Below are positions 26,752 through 36,225 of a stretch of 64,000 nt of DNA, piece after piece. The translations under genes and the position numbers were made by a program. How positions within the stretch are numbered: position 1 is the first letter of the stretch; the number at the start of each line of letters is the position of its first letter. Source of the DNA: Thermoplasma sp. Kam2015. GTDB taxonomy: Archaea; Thermoplasmatota; Thermoplasmata; Thermoplasmatales; Thermoplasmataceae. Where the stretch lies: the NCBI RefSeq assembly GCF_003205235.1, contig NZ_QJSM01000026.1, positions 1 to 64,000 of the forward strand. Reading direction: 5' to 3'. Under the pieces are notes generated by a model. The model searched no databases and was not told the DNA's origin. It saw nothing but the letters and a program-made list of their open reading frames with translations.

Positions 26752-27619
26752 GCATTCTTGATCTTCTCAGCCTCGCGTTTAAATATAAATAAAAAGCGTC
26801 CATCGAACGGATCATTATTGATCTTGTTGTAAGATCGTCCATGGTCTCCGATTCCACTATCTTCAAAGCTTTTCCAGCATGATCCACGTCCGCTTTATAA
26901 CCTTCCATCAGAAAATCCCGTACTTCCTGTGGATATTCTGAACTATTGAGTATGCCTGGATCGAAGTAATGCATCTTGGCACCATCATCCACAAGTGTCC
27001 TGTCGGCAACAAGTTCAAGCACATGCATTGCACCCATAGTATCCACCCAGGAATAGTGACTGGATATACTATACCAAACCTCAATTGCCTTCGAGGTCTC
27101 CGGTAACGGTGTGTATTCCATTATACGTTTTCTTGTCATGCCAAGAGCCTCACCCATCCTGATGAGCAGATCGAGATGCGATGGTCTTCCGTTGAAGCCT
27201 ATGTATTCCGTCGCCACGTTCTCAATCTCATAATTGAATACTTCTTCTGAAGTTGTGGAATGTATAACGGATGAAAGAGTCCTGATCCAGTTTCTGAGGA
27301 AAAATCTGTGTTCAATAACGTATCCTAGCAATACTGGAATGCTTGGCTTCTGCATTGCCTGTATGAATGGATGCGGATCTGTGTAGAATTTTCTAATGAA
27401 TGCGAGTCTCGCCCATTTCGCCAAGGATACTTGCGGAGAGAATACCATATCGAAGGCTTCTTCCAAATCAGAATAATCTATATACTTACCTCCCAGCTCG
27501 GCATAGATCCATGAGGTGTGGTTTGCATCACCCCTGATTGACATATTTCCGAAATGAACGCCGAGATCATGAAGCGTCTGCACTTTATCCTCACATACTG
27601 GACAGATCATAGTGTACAT
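26729..27619 (-). CDS. PqqC/TenA-like (haem-oxygenase-fold) protein with N-terminal zinc finger
   Basis: A 296-residue protein. The N-terminus has a C2H2-like finger (CPVC...HDLGVHF, residues 6-23). The remainder is all-helical and patterned like PqqC/TenA/CADD proteins, with EHRFFLRNW, a conserved Glu (YEIENVATEYIG) and HYSWVDTMGAMHVLELV as possible metal ligands. Relatives include cofactor-synthesis oxygenases and thiaminases; substrate unknown. The promoter (TTAAATTTAAATAG, about 27635-27648) gives a leaderless start at ATG 27619. It is translationally coupled to the small zinc protein downstream. Confidence 0.65.
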   Translation of the reverse strand: MYTMICPVCEDKVQTLHDLGVHFGNMSIRGDANHTSWIYAELGGKYIDYSDLEEAFDMVFSPQVSLAKWARLAFIRKFYTDPHPFIQAMQKPSIPVLLGYVIEHRFFLRNWIRTLSSVIHSTTSEEVFNYEIENVATEYIGFNGRPSHLDLLIRMGEALGMTRKRIMEYTPLPETSKAIEVWYSISSHYSWVDTMGAMHVLELVADRTLVDDGAKMHYFDPGILNSSEYPQEVRDFLMEGYKADVDHAGKALKIVESETMDDLTTRSIMIRSMDAFYLYLNARLRRSRMLEAAWGE

Positions 27620-27803
27620 ATACTTAAAGTCTATTTAAATTTAAATAGATTTAGAATGATATATATTTTAGAATAATGATTGCTATAATCATGCATTGAA
27701 CAAATTGAGTGCGAGAACACTGCACCTATTGACCTTGAAAAATGATAAAATTTATGCCCTTCATTAAGATCTGCTTCCGCTGATCCTGAGGGTGAATGTA
27801 TCT

Positions 27804-27888
27804 GCAGAGGTTGCCGAGTCAGGTCAAAGGCGGCAGACTCAAGATCTGCCTCCGTAGGGATTCGCCGGTTCGAATCCGGCCCTCTGCA
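27804..27888 (+). tRNA. tRNA-Leu (CAA)
   Basis: An 85-nt class II tRNA. The acceptor stem is GCAGAGG/CCTCTGC, the anticodon is CAA in the loop CTCAAGA, the variable arm is long, the T-arm contains GGTTCGAATCC, and the discriminator is A. No intron is seen. GATAAAATTTATG at about 27746-27758 is the likely promoter. The near-copy AAGATCTGCTTCCG at about 27770-27783 of AAGATCTGCCTCCG inside the tRNA lies in the leader. Confidence 0.96.
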
Positions 27889-27904
27889 TCTTGGAAGTGA
27901 GGAA

Positions 27905-28135
27905 ATGCTATCAGAACTTTTCATAGATGATCGGGATTGCGATCCATTTCTGAAAACCATTTCCCCAGATAATTATGGCAACATAAAGATGGAATGCAAC
28001 AGCGAGAGAATAAAAATAGCTATAAATGAAGATAAATATGGTACGGTATTCACATTATTGGATGATATACTGAGAAATTATGAGGTTTTCAAAAAAATAA
28101 GGGATCTTATGTCACAGATCACTGTTCAACGTTGA
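27905..28135 (+). CDS. pcc1: KEOPS complex subunit Pcc1-like
   Basis: A 76-residue protein fitting the small Pcc1 fold: SPDNYG at the usual PD position, a beta-strand [32 protein letters not shown] that parallels the L.IxAxDxxxLRAxLNSxLR pattern. Pcc1 dimerises the KEOPS complex, which makes t6A37 of tRNA. The GGAAGTGAGG before ATG 27905 is a Shine-Dalgarno sequence. It starts 17 bases after tRNA-Leu(CAA), so they share a transcript. Its end overlaps the convergent TFB gene by 17 bases. The assignment is by pattern and not certain. Confidence 0.65.
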   Translation: MLSELFIDDRDCDPFLKTISPDNYGNIKMECNSERIKIAINEDKYGTVFTLLDDILRNYEVFKKIRDLMSQITVQR

Positions 28136-29057
28136 GCTGCAGTTTTTCTGTCAGTTCCTTGTATCTGTTTCTTATGGTCACTTCGGTCACACCGGCCACC
28201 TCCGCGACCGCCCTCTGGGTTCTCCGTTCTCCAGTCATGAGTGATGCTATGTAGATCGCAGCAGCTGCCACACCTGTCGGACCCTTACCGGACGTCAAAC
28301 CGGCATTTTCAGCGGTTCTCAGTATCTCAAGTGCCTTGTTCCTGGTATCCATGGACAGCTTCAGCTTGGAGCAGAATCTGCTGATGTAGTCCTCAGCCTT
28401 TGAAGGCATTATGTTTAACTTCAAGTATCTGCTCATGATCCTGTATGTCCTGCCTATCTCCTTCTTCTTGACTCTGGTTACGGACGCTATCTCACCAAGA
28501 GTCCTAGGTACGTTTGTTATCCTGCATGCGGCATAAAGTGCTCCAGCGACTACGCCCTCTATGCTCCTTCCCCTGATCATGTTCTGTTTGACGGCCTTAC
28601 GATAAATGACCGCCGCTGTCTCCTTCACATCATCAGGTATGCTCAGATTTGAGGCCATTCTCTCAAGTTCCTGAAGCGCCTGGGAGAGGTTTCTCTCGGC
28701 GGCGTTTGAAACCTTAATTCTCTTCTGCCATTTCCTGAGCCTGTACAGCTGCGCTCTGTTCCTGGTGGGTATAGATCTTCCGTAAGAATCCTTATTCTTC
28801 CATGATATATCTGTTGAAAGACCCTTATCATGAATGGTGTACGTCATCGGAGAGCCGGCCCTTGCTCTGCTCTCATTCTGCTCTGAATCAAATGCCCTCC
28901 ATTCTGGGCCCTGATCGATGTATGCATCTTCAATGACAGCTCCACATTCACCGCAAACAAGTTCACCATGTTCATAATCTCTTATGAGGTTTGTGGAACC
29001 ACATTCAGGGCATCTTTCTATCTCCTCTACCTTTTTCTTCTTCGTATTTTCAACCAT
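28119..29057 (-). CDS. tfb: Transcription initiation factor B (TFB), paralogue 1
   Basis: 312 residues. The zinc ribbon (CPEC...CGEC, about 16-38) is followed by the B-finger region [17 protein letters not shown]. Two cyclin folds follow (about 115-205 and 210-300, the second with the helix-turn-helix [23 protein letters not shown] that reads the BRE). It bridges TBP-DNA and RNA polymerase. It lies 11 bases downstream of gar1, in the same transcript. A second TFB is at 33.5 kb. Confidence 0.97.
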   Translation of the reverse strand: MVENTKKKKVEEIERCPECGSTNLIRDYEHGELVCGECGAVIEDAYIDQGPEWRAFDSEQNESRARAGSPMTYTIHDKGLSTDISWKNKDSYGRSIPTRNRAQLYRLRKWQKRIKVSNAAERNLSQALQELERMASNLSIPDDVKETAAVIYRKAVKQNMIRGRSIEGVVAGALYAACRITNVPRTLGEIASVTRVKKKEIGRTYRIMSRYLKLNIMPSKAEDYISRFCSKLKLSMDTRNKALEILRTAENAGLTSGKGPTGVAAAAIYIASLMTGERRTQRAVAEVAGVTEVTIRNRYKELTEKLQLNVEQ

Positions 29058-29068
29058 CCTAAATCACC

Positions 29069-29275
29069 TCAATTAACATAAACAACATCTGTCTGCACGC
29101 CCTGACTGTCCAAACTAACGAGCCCATAGGGCTCATCTACAGGTCCCATTATCTTGACGAGTACCCCTATCTTCTTTCCACTGGCATCGTATATCTTAGT
29201 CTTCAGATCCAGGGGCTTATCCAGCTGAATCACCATATCTCTACCTCTGATGTTGGTTACCTTATAAGCGTGCAT
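29069..29275 (-). CDS. gar1: H/ACA RNP protein Gar1
   Basis: 68 residues forming the Gar1 beta-barrel: KPLDLKTKIYDASGKKIGVLVKIMGPVDEPYGLVSL, with the GPVDEPY core conserved in Gar1. It binds Cbf5 in H/ACA pseudouridylation complexes. Pairing with tfb is a known archaeal arrangement. ATATTTAAATAC at about 29299-29310 on the minus strand provides the promoter. Confidence 0.85.
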   Translation of the reverse strand: MHAYKVTNIRGRDMVIQLDKPLDLKTKIYDASGKKIGVLVKIMGPVDEPYGLVSLDSQGVQTDVVYVN

Positions 29276-29584
29276 TCAGATTATCATATCACATCGAAGT
29301 ATTTAAATATTACGAAATGTATTTAAGTTTTTTATTTCCATTATTAAAACTTTGATGTCAAAAATCGTCCACTGCATCGAAAATAACTGGATAAAGTCGA
29401 CTTGCTATTTAATGATAATGAATCAATATTAATAATAGTAATCATTTAAAGATATCAGTGAACATCGTATAAATGACAATTCGATTATGGAAAAATATCT
29501 ATTTAGAAGATCCTGCATAAACCATACGCCTCCTTTCGGTAACAATTCGATAATGATTTATCGCCGGTAATACTACAGGTAGGA
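29276..29584. other. AT-rich divergent intergenic region, gar1-tfb / nog1
   Basis: 309 bases with no convincing gene. It holds the gar1 promoter (29299-29310). There is a perfect 10-bp palindrome AAGTCGACTT (29394-29403), a near-perfect 14-base direct repeat ACAATTCGATTATG/ACAATTCGATAATG (29476-29489 and 29542-29555), and ATAGTAATCATTT (29435-29447). A 12-of-13 match to the last (ATAGCAATCATTT, 34526-34538) lies upstream of the second TFB. Confidence 0.6.
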
Positions 29585-30544
29585 ATGTTACTAAAGATAC
29601 CCACAGTGCTCAGGGGACAGGAGCTTATTGATAAGGCCTTTTCGAGGGCAAGTAGAATTGAAGAACCATATTATCCCGATAAGGTAGAAAGAATAAAGAA
29701 GGAGGTACAGGATCGGATATCGACCATTGAAAGTATAAGCGTATCCTTCCTTGATAGGCTTGTTAAAAAATTTCCATCGATAAACAACCTTCATCCATTC
29801 TATAGCAGTCTCATAGATCTGATGTTCGATATAGATCAGTATAAGATCTCACTATCGAAGATCGACCGAACGGCACAGATGATAGAACAGATAAGCGGCG
29901 ATCATATAAGAAGACTCAAAGCAGTCAAAACCGTGGAGGACGCAAACAGAATAATGAGATCCTACTACGGTAGATTTGCCTCCATAGTACATGAAATAGA
30001 CCAGGATCTCGTGTTTCTCGGAAAATGCAGAGATTACATGAAGAAGATACCAGACATAGATGTAAATCTGCGTACATATATAATAGCTGGTATGCCAAAC
30101 GTTGGTAAGAGTTCCCTGCTGGCTGCATTGACCACAAAGAAGCCCCAGATCGCACCCTACCCATTCACAACCAAATCTGTATTGATCGGAATTGCCGAGC
30201 ATGGGAATGAAAGAATACAGTTCATAGATACCCCTGGAATACTTGATCGCGATTTCAGTGAGATGAATCAGATCGAGAAAAATGCTGTTCTCGCTCTGAG
30301 GTATATTCAGGGTACGGTCATATTTCTCTTTGATTACAGCGATGAATCCCTATATTCATCGGAAATGCAGGAGCATCTCTATAGACAGATAAAGGATCAT
30401 ATTAATCCGAATGTTATTAGGGTTCAGACGAAAATGGACATAAGCAAAGAAAAGAAGGAAGAGATAGCCATTTCCGTCAACTCCGAGGGTGGCCTTGATC
30501 CACTCAAGAATGTCATATTCGGAGAGAGTGATGATCATGTATGA
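29585..30544 (+). CDS. Nog1-family GTPase
   Basis: 319 residues. A helical N-terminal domain (1-160) precedes a GTPase domain: G1 GMPNVGKSS (about 169-177), G2 APYPFTTKS, G3 DTPG (about 216-219), and G4 TKMD near 290. Nog1 proteins act in large ribosomal subunit assembly. A short GGTAGGA precedes ATG 29585. Its stop overlaps the GluRS start by eight bases, so the two are translated together. Confidence 0.9.
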   Translation: MLLKIPTVLRGQELIDKAFSRASRIEEPYYPDKVERIKKEVQDRISTIESISVSFLDRLVKKFPSINNLHPFYSSLIDLMFDIDQYKISLSKIDRTAQMIEQISGDHIRRLKAVKTVEDANRIMRSYYGRFASIVHEIDQDLVFLGKCRDYMKKIPDIDVNLRTYIIAGMPNVGKSSLLAALTTKKPQIAPYPFTTKSVLIGIAEHGNERIQFIDTPGILDRDFSEMNQIEKNAVLALRYIQGTVIFLFDYSDESLYSSEMQEHLYRQIKDHINPNVIRVQTKMDISKEKKEEIAISVNSEGGLDPLKNVIFGESDDHV

Positions 30545-32183
30545 GGACGACATAAGAAGGATAGCCCTTATCAATGCGTATCAGCACGATGGAAAAGCCG
30601 ATGTAAAATCAGTCATGGGAAAGGTGATGGCAGAGATAGCCGATCTGCGCCGTGATCCAAAAGCAGCAAAGGATCTCGTCACACGCATAGTTGATGAGGT
30701 CAATGCAATGAGCCCTGCCGAAATAAAGGAGATCGTGGAGAGCAGATATTCATCATCCATCAAAAAGGAAAAGAAAACGGAGGATCACAGGCTACCCGAT
30801 CTTGAAGGTGTCGATGGTCCTGTTGTAATGAGGATGGCACCTTCACCCTCAGGCCCCCTTCATGTTGGACATACAAGGATGGCCATACTTAATGATGAAT
30901 ATGTCAAGCGCTATGGCGGCGAACTTATCCTGAGAATTGAGGACACGAACCCAAAGAATATAGATCCTGAAGCTTACCATATGATACCTGAGGATCTGCG
31001 GTGGCTGGGCGTCAATGTTACGAAGACAGTCATTCAGAGCGATCGCTTCGATCTTTACTATGAGGAAGCTAAAAAGCTCATAATGAATGGCCATATGTAC
31101 ATCTGCACCTGCCCCAGAGAGGAGTTCAAGAAGAAGAAATTGGAGTCAATTCCATGCAAGGATCGTGATAACCCGCCTGAAAAGAACATGGATCTGTTCG
31201 AGAAAATGCTTGACGGTACTATAAATGAGGGTGAGGCCGTAGCCGTCGTCAAGACGGATCTAAATCATCCAAATCCATCGGTGAGAGACTGGATCGCATT
31301 CAGAATAATAAATGCCGTTCATCCAAGGGTAGGAGACAGATACCGCGTATATCCTATGATGAGCTTCAGTGTCGCTGTAGATGATCATTACCTGGGATTG
31401 ACGCATGTCCTAAGAGGAAAAGATCAGCTCACGAATACTGACAAACAGAGGTACATCTTTGAATACAACGGATGGAAGAGACCGTATTACTATCACTATG
31501 GAATGATAAAATTTCCAGGCCTGAAGCTGAAAACATCCCTGATGAAGAAGGGTATTATGAGTGGCCAGTATGATGGATGGTCAGATGTCAGGCTTGGCAC
31601 AGTTCGCGCATTTGCAAGGAGAGGTTATCAGCCTGAAACTTTCAGAAGATACTGGATAAATTCGGGACTTCGAGAGATCGATGCAATATTCTCCATAGAG
31701 ATATTTGATTCCATTAACAGAGAGATCGTGGATCCAAAATCATATCGTTTTTCTTTCGTCAAAAATCCCGTTAAAGTTGTGATAGATAACATGCCGAGGA
31801 TAAGGTCAAAACTTCCACTGCATCCAACGCATCCTGAGTACGGGTTCAGGGAGTACGAGGTTGAAGGGACAGTGTATCTATCCGAATCCGATCTTACAAA
31901 GATGAACGAAGGAGAAAGGATCAGACTCAAGGATCTCTGCTATATCAGGAAAAAAGGCGACAGGATATTATACGATGGACTTGATATGACTGAAAAGACA
32001 AAGATAATAAACTGGTGCCCTGATGGATCTAGGGATTTCTCAGTACTGAGGCCAGATGGATCGATAGATCGCGGACTGATAGAACCCATGTCAGCGGGCT
32101 ATAGAGGAATAGCACAACTAGAAAGATACGGATATGTGAATATAGCCGACAGTGACAGCGTGGCCTATTTCACTCACTCATGA
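30537..32183 (+). CDS. gltX: Glutamyl-tRNA synthetase
   Basis: About 548 residues from ATG 30537 (or 30531). It has a short helical N-terminal extension (1-90), the class I HIGH motif as HVGH (about 109-112) in MAPSPSGPLHVGHTR, the KMSKS-equivalent LKTSLMKKG and the beta-barrel anticodon domain of archaeal-type GlxRS. With GatD/GatE at 55.6-58.6 kb it implies that Gln-tRNA is made by charging tRNA-Gln with Glu and amidating it. GGAGAGAGTG before the start overlaps the nog1 end. Confidence 0.95.
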   Translation: MYEDDIRRIALINAYQHDGKADVKSVMGKVMAEIADLRRDPKAAKDLVTRIVDEVNAMSPAEIKEIVESRYSSSIKKEKKTEDHRLPDLEGVDGPVVMRMAPSPSGPLHVGHTRMAILNDEYVKRYGGELILRIEDTNPKNIDPEAYHMIPEDLRWLGVNVTKTVIQSDRFDLYYEEAKKLIMNGHMYICTCPREEFKKKKLESIPCKDRDNPPEKNMDLFEKMLDGTINEGEAVAVVKTDLNHPNPSVRDWIAFRIINAVHPRVGDRYRVYPMMSFSVAVDDHYLGLTHVLRGKDQLTNTDKQRYIFEYNGWKRPYYYHYGMIKFPGLKLKTSLMKKGIMSGQYDGWSDVRLGTVRAFARRGYQPETFRRYWINSGLREIDAIFSIEIFDSINREIVDPKSYRFSFVKNPVKVVIDNMPRIRSKLPLHPTHPEYGFREYEVEGTVYLSESDLTKMNEGERIRLKDLCYIRKKGDRILYDGLDMTEKTKIINWCPDGSRDFSVLRPDGSIDRGLIEPMSAGYRGIAQLERYGYVNIADSDSVAYFTHS

Positions 32184-32192
32184 ACCATTTAC

Positions 32193-32220
32193 AATGCAGA
32201 TCTCAAAAACATACTGCATT
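32193..32220 (+). terminator. Hairpin after gltX
   Basis: AATGCAG (32193-32199) and CTGCATT (32214-32220) form a perfect 7-bp stem, 10 bases after the gltX stop. No T-run follows directly, so a role in termination or mRNA 3' stability is only possible. Confidence 0.35.
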
Positions 32221-32403
32221 CTTAATTTCATTCCGCAGACAGTAATAGGACGCATTTATCAGCAAAATAAATCTTGAACCATTCTTATTTGAAATGTTGA
32301 CGTATTAGCTACCGAAAATAGTCCATTTTTTTGCCTGATCGCGTGATGTTCTTTGAATATATCATCCATTATCAGAAGAAACACGCTTGTTGAAAGCTAG
32401 TGA

Positions 32404-32673
32404 TCATATATGCATCAGATCTGGAAATGACTTCAGTATTACTATATCTCCAATTGATTTTACATAATTGTATGGTATGGATATAGGATCACCGTTCTTC
32501 ACCAGTTTGTCATTGCTATCCATTATGAATAGGCCATGAATCTGATTCTTATCAAAATCGAGCACTATATCTGTGACCTTGCCGACCCTGATGCCCTTCA
32601 TTGTATAAACTTCTTTCCCGATTAGATTTGTTATCTCGAAAGTGTAACCTACTTCAGACGCTTCATCCAACAT
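32404..32673 (-). CDS. PRC-barrel domain protein
   Basis: About 89 residues from ATG 32673 (frame open to 32751). It is one PRC barrel: ITNLIGKEVYTMKGIRVGKVTDIVLDFDKNQIHGLFI...SIPYNYVKSIGDIVILK. Such small archaeal proteins are of uncertain role; some affect RNA processing or division. GAGGT four bases before ATG 32673 acts as Shine-Dalgarno, and TTAAATTTTG-type promoter sequence lies near 32730. Confidence 0.8.
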   Translation of the reverse strand: MLDEASEVGYTFEITNLIGKEVYTMKGIRVGKVTDIVLDFDKNQIHGLFIMDSNDKLVKNGDPISIPYNYVKSIGDIVILKSFPDLMHI

Positions 32674-32860
32674 TTTACCTCTGCCATTTAACGTACTTGC
32701 AGAAAAGATAACGATGAAAATCGTATTAAATTTTGTGATCCATCCGTTCATCTTTCACGAGATGAAACCTTCCACCGTTCCTACGCGAAAAACTCTATTG
32801 CCGTAAGGCTCATCTTGAATAAAAATAGGATCCGTAATCATAACGGACGGATCGATCAGT

Positions 32861-33463
32861 TCATTGCTGGGAACTTTCCTTCTGTAGATCCCTGTGTGAT
32901 AGGCAGATCGATATGAAATTTTTGAATATCTCATGCCCGAATTGCGTATGCTCAACTTCAGGGTGAAATTGGGTAGCGTAGATAGGCCGTGTTTTATGAT
33001 AGAATCCCTGTACCTGGCAGGTGCTTGAAGATGCGGCAAGGACAAAATCATCCGGAAGCCCCATTATCTCGTCATTATGATTTTCCCATACAGTTATCTC
33101 CGATGGAAGCCCATAGAAGATGTTTTCAGATCGCATGACTGAAATCCTTGTTTTGCCGAATTCTGGATGCTTTGCCTTCACGACCGATGCACCGAAATGC
33201 AATGCAATGAACTGAGCCCCAACGCATATGCCCAATATGGGATAATTATGATCGTCTATGTATCTTCCAACGTTTCCAAGTTTATCTATTTCCTCGTCTA
33301 TGTTTGGAGCTCCACCACTCAGCACAAGACCGTCGAGCCCATCAAGATCGCTGGAATCTATGTCGTTTGGGACTATCTTCGTATCCACACCAAGCTCCCT
33401 GAGCACACGCCATTCTCTGTGTGTCCACTGCCCGCCGTTGTCTACAACGTATATCTTCAACAT
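32861..33463 (-). CDS. guaAA: GMP synthase glutamine amidotransferase subunit
   Basis: 200-residue class I glutamine amidotransferase. The catalytic Cys is in GICVGAQ (about residue 80) and His-x-Glu in HPEVEHT (about 167-169), with IYVVDNGGQWTHREWRVLRELG at the start as in archaeal split GMP synthase. It supplies ammonia to the separate PPase subunit, which is not in the window. The C-terminus runs about 12 residues past the usual length. It starts three bases before the end of the TFB-2 gene upstream. Confidence 0.9.
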   Translation of the reverse strand: MLKIYVVDNGGQWTHREWRVLRELGVDTKIVPNDIDSSDLDGLDGLVLSGGAPNIDEEIDKLGNVGRYIDDHNYPILGICVGAQFIALHFGASVVKAKHPEFGKTRISVMRSENIFYGLPSEITVWENHNDEIMGLPDDFVLAASSSTCQVQGFYHKTRPIYATQFHPEVEHTQFGHEIFKNFISICLSHRDLQKESSQQ

Positions 33464-33465
33464 AT

Positions 33466-34389
33466 CTATTCTGAGATTGAAATATTCAATGCTTTGCTTA
33501 TCTCCTTGTATCTATTCCTTATGGTGACCTCAGTTACTCCTGATATTCTCGCTATTTCCTTCTGTGTTCTTGGCTTACCCACTTTCACCGAAGCTATGTA
33601 TATCGCAGCTGCTGCTATACCTGTTGGGCCCTTCCCCGAAGATATACCCATGGACATGGCCTGCCTTACGATATCTTCACTTATGACGATGGCCTGCTTG
33701 TCCAGATCGAGTTTATTGCAGAACTGTGATATATAAGAGAATGGTGTGGTTGGCTTCAGATTGAGATCAAGTTCCTTTGCAAGATGCCTATAGGCCTTTC
33801 CGATCTTCTTCTTGTTGACTTCTGAGGCCTTTGAGATCTCATCCAGTGTGCGCGGTATATTGACTTTCCTGCAGGCAGCATAAATTGAAGCGCACACGAT
33901 ACTCTCGATGCTTCTCCCCCTTATGAGGTTCTTTTCCACAGCTTTTCTGTAAATCAACGCAGCTGTTTCCTTAATGTCCTTTGGAATGCCTAGCTTTGCA
34001 CCTATATCATTCAGAAGCTGAAGCGCGAGGGAAAGATTCCTCTCGGCAGCGTTGGAGACTCTGATTCTCTGGTGCCATTTTCTTACACGATATATCTGGG
34101 CTCTATTCTTATGTGGTATTCTCTTGCCATAATAATCTTTATTGGACCATGATATCTCCGTTGCCAGCCCCTTATCGTGGCTTAGGTATGTCATAGGCGA
34201 TCCGGTTCTAGCTCTTCTCTCGTCCTGATCAGAATCAAAAGCCCTCCATTCTGGGCCCTGATCGATGTATGCATCTTCAATGACTGCACCACAGTCAGCA
34301 CAAATAAGCTCGCCATGCTCATAGTCTCTTATCAGGTGTTCAGAATTGCATTCAGGACACCGCTTTGGTGTTTCTCCCTCAACAGTCAT
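33466..34389 (-). CDS. tfb: Transcription initiation factor B (TFB), paralogue 2
   Basis: About 307 residues from ATG 34389 (ATG 34407 is also in frame). It has the same architecture as TFB-1: zinc ribbon CPEC...CADC, B-finger [19 protein letters not shown], two cyclin folds and helix-turn-helix [22 protein letters not shown]. The two proteins are clearly paralogous along their length but differ in the cyclin folds, so they may favour different promoters. GTTTAAATAGATC at about 34420-34432 is the promoter. guaAA follows directly. Confidence 0.96.
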   Translation of the reverse strand: MTVEGETPKRCPECNSEHLIRDYEHGELICADCGAVIEDAYIDQGPEWRAFDSDQDERRARTGSPMTYLSHDKGLATEISWSNKDYYGKRIPHKNRAQIYRVRKWHQRIRVSNAAERNLSLALQLLNDIGAKLGIPKDIKETAALIYRKAVEKNLIRGRSIESIVCASIYAACRKVNIPRTLDEISKASEVNKKKIGKAYRHLAKELDLNLKPTTPFSYISQFCNKLDLDKQAIVISEDIVRQAMSMGISSGKGPTGIAAAAIYIASVKVGKPRTQKEIARISGVTEVTIRNRYKEISKALNISISE

Positions 34390-34839
34390 CTTATCACTAT
34401 AACGCATCTACATCATTGGATCTATTTAAACATTTTTTATTTTTAGTTACTCCTTAATAATATACACTCATATCATTTCTATACAAATTTTTCATATTCT
34501 GCAAACAATACGATAGAAAATTAAAATAGCAATCATTTTATACCCAAAGATATAAGTACGATGGATACCCATAGATCGAAATGTATTTTAACTTTTGTTC
34601 TCATAGCGTGAAAAGAATATTTCAGTTATAATGTATCTTTCTTTGAACAATATGCATATTTTTCATCAATGATCGTCCTTACGATTTTCGTAGGATAAGG
34701 ACAGTCATCGAAAACGCGTTGAACATATTGCATATGATGGCCTGTTATGAAGCCGATACGGATAAGATACTACCAATGGGGAGCTGGTATGGTCATATGC
34801 GGCTGGGATAATTTAATATAGCGTTTGCAATAAACGGCT
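34390..34839. other. AT-rich divergent intergenic region, tfb-2 / aspS
   Basis: 450 bases with no convincing gene. It contains the tfb-2 promoter (34420-34432), a promoter for aspS (GATAATTTAATATAG, about 34807-34821), and a strong hairpin at 34675-34702. It also contains two AT-rich motifs shared with the region upstream of gar1-tfb (34526-34538 and CGAAATGTATTTTAA at 34577-34591). Confidence 0.6.
34675..34702. other. Stable 28-base hairpin
   Basis: GTCCTTA (34675-34681) pairs perfectly with TAAGGAC (34696-34702), and an inner TACGA/TCGTA pairing offers an alternative stem. TTATAATG at about 34627-34634 could drive its transcription on the plus strand. Confidence 0.4.
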
Positions 34840-36126
34840 ATGCCCAGAACATACATAGGTGCTCTCAGGGGATTTGACGATGGTACCGATGTGGTCATAT
34901 ACGGTTGGCTGCAGGAAGCCAGGATCATGAAAAATGTCTCATTCCTCATTTTGAGAGATAATACAGGAATAATACAGGCAACATTCAAGAATGATGAAGC
35001 CACTCTTGAAGCCATCAAACGAATCAACAGGGAAAGCATTGTGAAGGTTCAGGGCGTGATCAATAAAAAGAGCGTAAGTAAATCAGGTATAGAGATAAAG
35101 GGAACCTCGGTGTCCGTGGTAAATGAGGCTGAAGCTCCACTACCATTGCCAGTTATAGATCCCGTTCAGGCGGATCTTGAGACCAGGCTTAACAGCAGAT
35201 TTATCGATCTGAGAAAGAGAAACGTTTCGGCCATATTTCGCATTGAAAGCTCGCTTCTGTGGGGCATAAGAGAGTATCTGCATGGGCAGAATTTCATAGA
35301 GGTTCATACGCCCAAGATAGTCGCGGCAGCTACAGAGGGCGGCGCCGATCTTTTCCCAGTCCGTTATTTTGAGAAGGATGCCTATCTGAATCAGAGCCCA
35401 CAGCTCTATAAGGAGGTTCTGATGTCCGCTGGATTCGATCGCGTTTTCGAGGTCGGCCCTGCGTTCAGGGCGGAGGAGCACAATACCACCAGACATCTGA
35501 ATGAGTTCACATCTATAGATATAGAGATGAGCTTCGCCGATCACAATGATGCTATGTCAATGCTCGAAAATGCAATAAAGTCTGGTGTGGAGAATGCAAT
35601 AAGGGCAAACAACGATGACTTCGAGGCTCTCGGGATATCAATAGGTGTTCCGGAAACTCCCTTCCCTAGGATAACCTATGAGAAATGCATAGAATTGTTG
35701 TCCAGCGAGGGCATTGATTTCAAGTTTGGTGACGATTTTTCTCCGGATCATCTGAGAATGATCGGATCTAGGTTTAAGGGCTTCTATTTCATAACCGAGT
35801 GGCCAGCCTCCGTGAGACCGTTCTACACAATGCCAAAACAGGATGATCCTAGGCTCACCAATTCATTCGATCTTCAATATCGTGAGATAGAGGTAACATC
35901 AGGTGCGCAAAGAGTACACGATCCGAAAATGCTGGTGGAAAGATTCAGAGAAAAAAAGTTGGATGTTAAATCATTTCAGTTCTATATAGATGCATTTAAG
36001 TATGGAATGCCTCCACACGCTGGATGGGGGCTAGGGCTTGAACGCCTTACCATGATTCTTCTTGGACTCAACAATATAAGAGAAACCACCTTATTTCCTA
36101 GGGATAGAACCCGTATTATTCCTTGA
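34840..36126 (+). CDS. aspS: Aspartyl-tRNA synthetase
   Basis: 428 residues. N-terminal OB anticodon-binding domain (1-100), then the class II core: RFIDLRKRN, motif 2 [21 protein letters not shown] (about 204-224), and motif 3 [16 protein letters not shown] ending in [10 protein letters not shown]. It is the archaeal type without bacterial insertion. Whether it also charges tRNA-Asn cannot be settled here. The promoter at 34807-34821 gives a leaderless ATG 34840. Confidence 0.95.
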   Translation: MPRTYIGALRGFDDGTDVVIYGWLQEARIMKNVSFLILRDNTGIIQATFKNDEATLEAIKRINRESIVKVQGVINKKSVSKSGIEIKGTSVSVVNEAEAPLPLPVIDPVQADLETRLNSRFIDLRKRNVSAIFRIESSLLWGIREYLHGQNFIEVHTPKIVAAATEGGADLFPVRYFEKDAYLNQSPQLYKEVLMSAGFDRVFEVGPAFRAEEHNTTRHLNEFTSIDIEMSFADHNDAMSMLENAIKSGVENAIRANNDDFEALGISIGVPETPFPRITYEKCIELLSSEGIDFKFGDDFSPDHLRMIGSRFKGFYFITEWPASVRPFYTMPKQDDPRLTNSFDLQYREIEVTSGAQRVHDPKMLVERFREKKLDVKSFQFYIDAFKYGMPPHAGWGLGLERLTMILLGLNNIRETTLFPRDRTRIIP

Positions 36127-36225
36127 TCTTCTATCTTTTCTACCCTCGTCAAAGACTAACCTATCCATGTCGTCGGACGATCCAATTTCGTCCTTCAATA
36201 TGTCGTCGAGTTTTTTCGAGCCCAT
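36091..36225 (-). CDS. 44-residue small protein convergent with aspS
   Basis: Minus-strand ATG 36225 to TAA 36091 encodes a 44-residue, charged protein (MGSKKLDDILKDEIGSSDD...SIPRK). It has an amphipathic N-terminal helix and a basic tail. A strong TATA (ATATAAATTT, about 36255-36264) lies 30 bases upstream, with transcription expected near 36235, so a leader of only about 10 bases. The 3' end overlaps the aspS end by 36 bases. No family recognised. It is real only if the promoter and the frame belong together. Confidence 0.5.
   Translation of the reverse strand: MGSKKLDDILKDEIGSSDDMDRLVFDEGRKDRRSRNNTGSIPRK

Noticed and set aside
32755-32841. 28-residue frame after guaAA (minus strand), beginning MITDPIF
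   Set aside because: No promoter or Shine-Dalgarno sequence, very short, and in a 110-base gap; could be chance.
34700-34770. C/D-box-like ATGATG...CCGA pattern
   Set aside because: Box C is incomplete and the D box does not match CUGA; no second C'/D' pair at the right spacing.
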